A DNA stretch of 46,306 nt from Hyphomicrobiales bacterium (lineage in GTDB: Bacteria > Pseudomonadota > Alphaproteobacteria > Rhizobiales > Rhizobiaceae), in NCBI GenBank assembly GCA_900468535.1, contig UBTY01000010.1, forward strand, positions 1 through 46,306. Reading direction: 5' to 3'. How positions within the stretch are numbered: the first letter of the stretch is position 1; each line of letters opens with the position of its first letter. Shown piece by piece: positions 44,282 to 46,306 of this stretch. The notes beneath the pieces were generated by a model. It had not been told where the DNA came from and did no database searches. It saw only the letters and a program-made list of their open reading frames with translations. Both the position numbers and the translations under genes were made by a program.

Positions 44282-44720
44282 CGCAGTCCTCCGGTTAAGG
44301 CGGCGCATGCCGCTTTCGGGTCGAGGAAGTCAAACTGTTCATAGGCTGCTGGTTCGGATGAGTAGGGCTTCATCCGCATGTCTGCTGCTGTCGGCGCGGG
44401 TGTCGTTATGCGAGACCCGAGATGCACTGGCATTCTGATGCAGTATCGCGTGATGACCGGCGCGAGCGGCTGTAAGTATCTGTAGAAGGTATATAAACGG
44501 CCTCCGCTGAAAAATGCAAATGCCGGATGGTTGCATTTCTGCGAGGCTGGAAAATCAATGCGTGCGCCTGCCGGTGCCGCCCGACATCCCGAATGCTCGT
44601 GGACAGTAGTGCGGCATTTTGGTCGCGTCGAACGAATCTGTAGCCGACGTACTTGTGCGCCGCACACGCTTAATATATCTGAGCACATTATAAGTGTGCT
44701 TATCATTGGCGCAGATATCA
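44282..44720. promoter_or_regulatory. 439-nt divergent spacer between efflux operons, with operator-like palindromes
   Basis: No gene is seen. It contains AAATGCAA-N11-TTGCATTT (44512-44538), the palindrome TGTGCGCCGCACA (44654-44666) and AGCACA-N7-TGTGCT (44682-44700), the last ending 20 nt before the MarR start. The last two share the half-site GCACA and are spaced by about 30 nt, as expected for a MarR operator pair. The first is nearer the AcrA-like gene and could serve it. Confidence 0.6.
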
Positions 44721-45185
44721 ATGAACGACAATCCGACCCTCGGCTTTCTGCTGCATGACATCGCCCGCTTGCTTCGCAAGCGTTTCGAACAGCGTGCGCG
44801 CTGCCTCGGCCTGACGCGATCGCAGTGGCAGACCCTGGCCTACCTCGCCAACAACGAGGGGATCCATCAGGGCGGATTGGCCGAGATGCTTGAGATCGAG
44901 CCGATCACACTTGTTCGAATTCTCGACAAGCTCGCGGATCGCGGGCTTATCGAGCGCCGGCAGCATCCGACCGACCGCCGTATCTGGCTTCTCTATCTGC
45001 GGGACGAAGCTCGTCCGCTGCTGGGGACGATGCGGGAGATCGGCGACCTGACACGCGGCGAAGCATTGGATGGCATGTCCGCCGAGGAGCGCGAGCAGCT
45101 GTTCGAAATACTGTCCTTGATGAAAACCAACCTAGTGAATGCGTGCCGGACCCCCCTGGCCGAAAACGAGACCAACCATGGCTGA
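44721..45185 (+). CDS. MarR-family transcriptional regulator
   Basis: A 154-residue MarR protein. The dimer helices flank a winged helix with LTRSQWQTLAYLANNEG, LAEMLEIEPITLVRILDKLADRGLIER and wing RRQHPTDRRIWLL, all typical. ATG at 44721 fits the family N-terminus (the ORF extends 27 nt upstream) though its ribosome site is weak. Its stop overlaps the start of the EmrA-like gene by 8 nt, as in the mprA-emrAB arrangement. The palindromes just upstream suggest autoregulation, and they may also control the divergent RND operon. The ligand is unknown, perhaps phenolic compounds. Confidence 0.92.
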   Translation: MNDNPTLGFLLHDIARLLRKRFEQRARCLGLTRSQWQTLAYLANNEGIHQGGLAEMLEIEPITLVRILDKLADRGLIERRQHPTDRRIWLLYLRDEARPLLGTMREIGDLTRGEALDGMSAEEREQLFEILSLMKTNLVNACRTPLAENETNHG

Positions 45186-46306
45186 CAAGTCCTCCCTGCG
45201 CGTCGTTGCAGACGCAAATGCCAAGAACCCAGTTGAAGAAAACGAGGCTTCCCCCCGCGAGGAAACGGTGGCCGAGGCGCCTTCATCCAATTCAGCGCCC
45301 GCCACTGCCGTGGCTGCGCCCGGCGGCACAAAGGTCCGCCGCCGGCGCAGTCTCACGCGGCCCGTTCTCTTCGCCCTGCTGCCGATCGCGCTCGTCGTCG
45401 GCGGATATTATTATGTCAACGGCGGTCAGATCATGTCGACCGACAATGCCTATATCCAGGCCGACATGGTGGGGCTGACGACCGACGTTTCCGGTATCGT
45501 CGACCAGATCAACGTGCATGAGAACGAAGCGGTGAAGAAGGGCCAGGTGCTCTTCAGCCTGCAGCAGGATGCCTTCAAGATTGCGCTTGAAGGCGCTGAG
45601 GCGCAGCTTGGCGCCGTACGCAACCAGATCCTGAACATGCAGGCCAGCTATCAGCAGTCGCTTGCCGAGATCACCCAGGCGGAAGCCGACATTCCCTACT
45701 ATCAGACCGAGTTCGATCGCCAGCAGAGCCTGCTGAACAGCTCTGCCGCGACGCGGACCGCCTATGATCAGGCCAAGCACAATCTCGACGCCGGCCACCA
45801 GAAGGTCGCCGTTGCGAAGGCCGAAGCGGCCGCGACGCTGGCACAGCTCGGCGGCAATGCCGATCAGCCGGTGGACCAGAACCCACTCTACCTCGAGGCC
45901 AAGGCGAAGGTCGATGATGCTCAGCGCCAACTCGACCACAGCGTCGTCAAGGCGCCGTTCGACGGCATCGCGACGAACGTCAACTCATTGCAGCCAGGCT
46001 CTTACCTTGCGGCTTCCACGCAGGCTTTCTCTCTGGTGTCCAACAACAATCTCTGGATTGCGGCGAGCCCCAAGGAAACCGAGCTGACCTACGTGAAGCC
46101 CGGCCAGCCGGTGACGATCTACGTCGATACCTATCCGGGCGTCGAGTGGAAGGGCAAGGTCGAGAGCATCAGCCCGGCCTCCGGTTCCAGCTTCTCGCTG
46201 CTGCCGGCGCAGAACACGACGGGCAACTGGGTGAAGGTCGTGCAGCGCATTCCGATGCGCGTCAGCATCGATGACGCTGCCGGCAAGCCGCCGCTTCGCG
46301 TCGGCA
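45178..46306 (+). CDS. EmrA/HlyD-family efflux adaptor (partial, runs off right edge)
   Basis: The first 376 residues of an MFS-pump adaptor. The Ala/Glu-rich cytosolic N-terminus of about 58 residues is followed by one membrane helix (about 63-80, RPVLFALLPIALVVGGYYYV). Then MSTDNAYIQADMVGLTTDVSG, spanning about residues 86-106, and INVHENEAVKKGQVLFSL mark the lipoyl half-domain; an alpha-hairpin and VVKAPFDGIATNVNSLQPGSYL follow. It should pair with an EmrB-type exporter, presumably encoded just beyond the window. ATG at 45178 overlaps the marR stop codon; translation is probably coupled. The C-terminus is not visible. Confidence 0.92.
   Translation, partial: MADKSSLRVVADANAKNPVEENEASPREETVAEAPSSNSAPATAVAAPGGTKVRRRRSLTRPVLFALLPIALVVGGYYYVNGGQIMSTDNAYIQADMVGLTTDVSGIVDQINVHENEAVKKGQVLFSLQQDAFKIALEGAEAQLGAVRNQILNMQASYQQSLAEITQAEADIPYYQTEFDRQQSLLNSSAATRTAYDQAKHNLDAGHQKVAVAKAEAAATLAQLGGNADQPVDQNPLYLEAKAKVDDAQRQLDHSVVKAPFDGIATNVNSLQPGSYLAASTQAFSLVSNNNLWIAASPKETELTYVKPGQPVTIYVDTYPGVEWKGKVESISPASGSSFSLLPAQNTTGNWVKVVQRIPMRVSIDDAAGKPPLRVG

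Noticed and set aside
1..46306. CRISPR arrays, tRNA/rRNA genes, phage or insertion sequences
   Set aside because: Reading through the window I found no regularly spaced repeats, cloverleaf-type sequences, transposase motifs or terminal inverted repeats with target duplications.

Overview
The window comes from a GC-rich alphaproteobacterium, almost certainly a member of the Rhizobiaceae (Rhizobium, Ensifer/Sinorhizobium or Agrobacterium type). The basis is a succinoglycan-type exo gene cluster in the rhizobial order, a RopA-like porin, an ExoX-type exopolysaccharide repressor, and overall codon and base usage. I see no tRNA, rRNA, CRISPR array, insertion sequence or phage gene.

Layout. 1-420: a gene entering from the left on the minus strand, whose start codon is followed directly by a stop codon. 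449-4568: an amino-acid or hydroxyproline-type catabolic set (Ldh-family imine reductase, 2,5-dioxovalerate dehydrogenase, D-amino-acid dehydrogenase). 4650-10729: a redox and electrophile-stress module with DipZ, a Tat-exported alpha/beta hydrolase, an OmpR-type two-component system, an Ohr/OsmC peroxidase and a 42-residue peptide. Direct repeats with a 10-bp period lie upstream of both its transcription units. 10871-16501: a dimethylglycine/sarcosine dehydrogenase-like flavoprotein fused to GcvT, a ZntB-type transporter, an Rrf2 regulator and a porin. 16844-22495: a PntA-like protein with a degraded nucleotide site, glutamine-dependent NAD synthetase, two small proteins, a Cys-rich Rrf2 regulator and an SfnB-like oxidoreductase.

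22684-39920 is the exopolysaccharide cluster: a PPP-family phosphatase, then exoP, exoO, exoM, exoL-exoA (one open frame), exoK and exoH on the minus strand, exoW (+), exoU (-), exoX (-), and exoY, exoF, exoQ and exoZ (+). ExoY primes synthesis on the lipid carrier. ExoA, L, M, O, U and W are the chain-building glycosyltransferases, ExoH and ExoZ acylate, ExoP/ExoF/ExoQ polymerise and export, and ExoK trims the product. No counterpart of exoT (flippase), exoV (pyruvyl transferase), exoI, exoN or exoB is present here, so the cluster is compact compared with the Sinorhizobium meliloti order as I remember it.

39915-46306: an RND efflux pump and its adaptor, divergent from a MarR regulator that overlaps an EmrA-like adaptor running off the right edge. 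The intervening spacer carries two operator-like palindromes. Convergent genes are packed very tightly: three tail-to-tail pairs meet in self-complementary stop junctions (TGATCA, CTAG, TCATGA).
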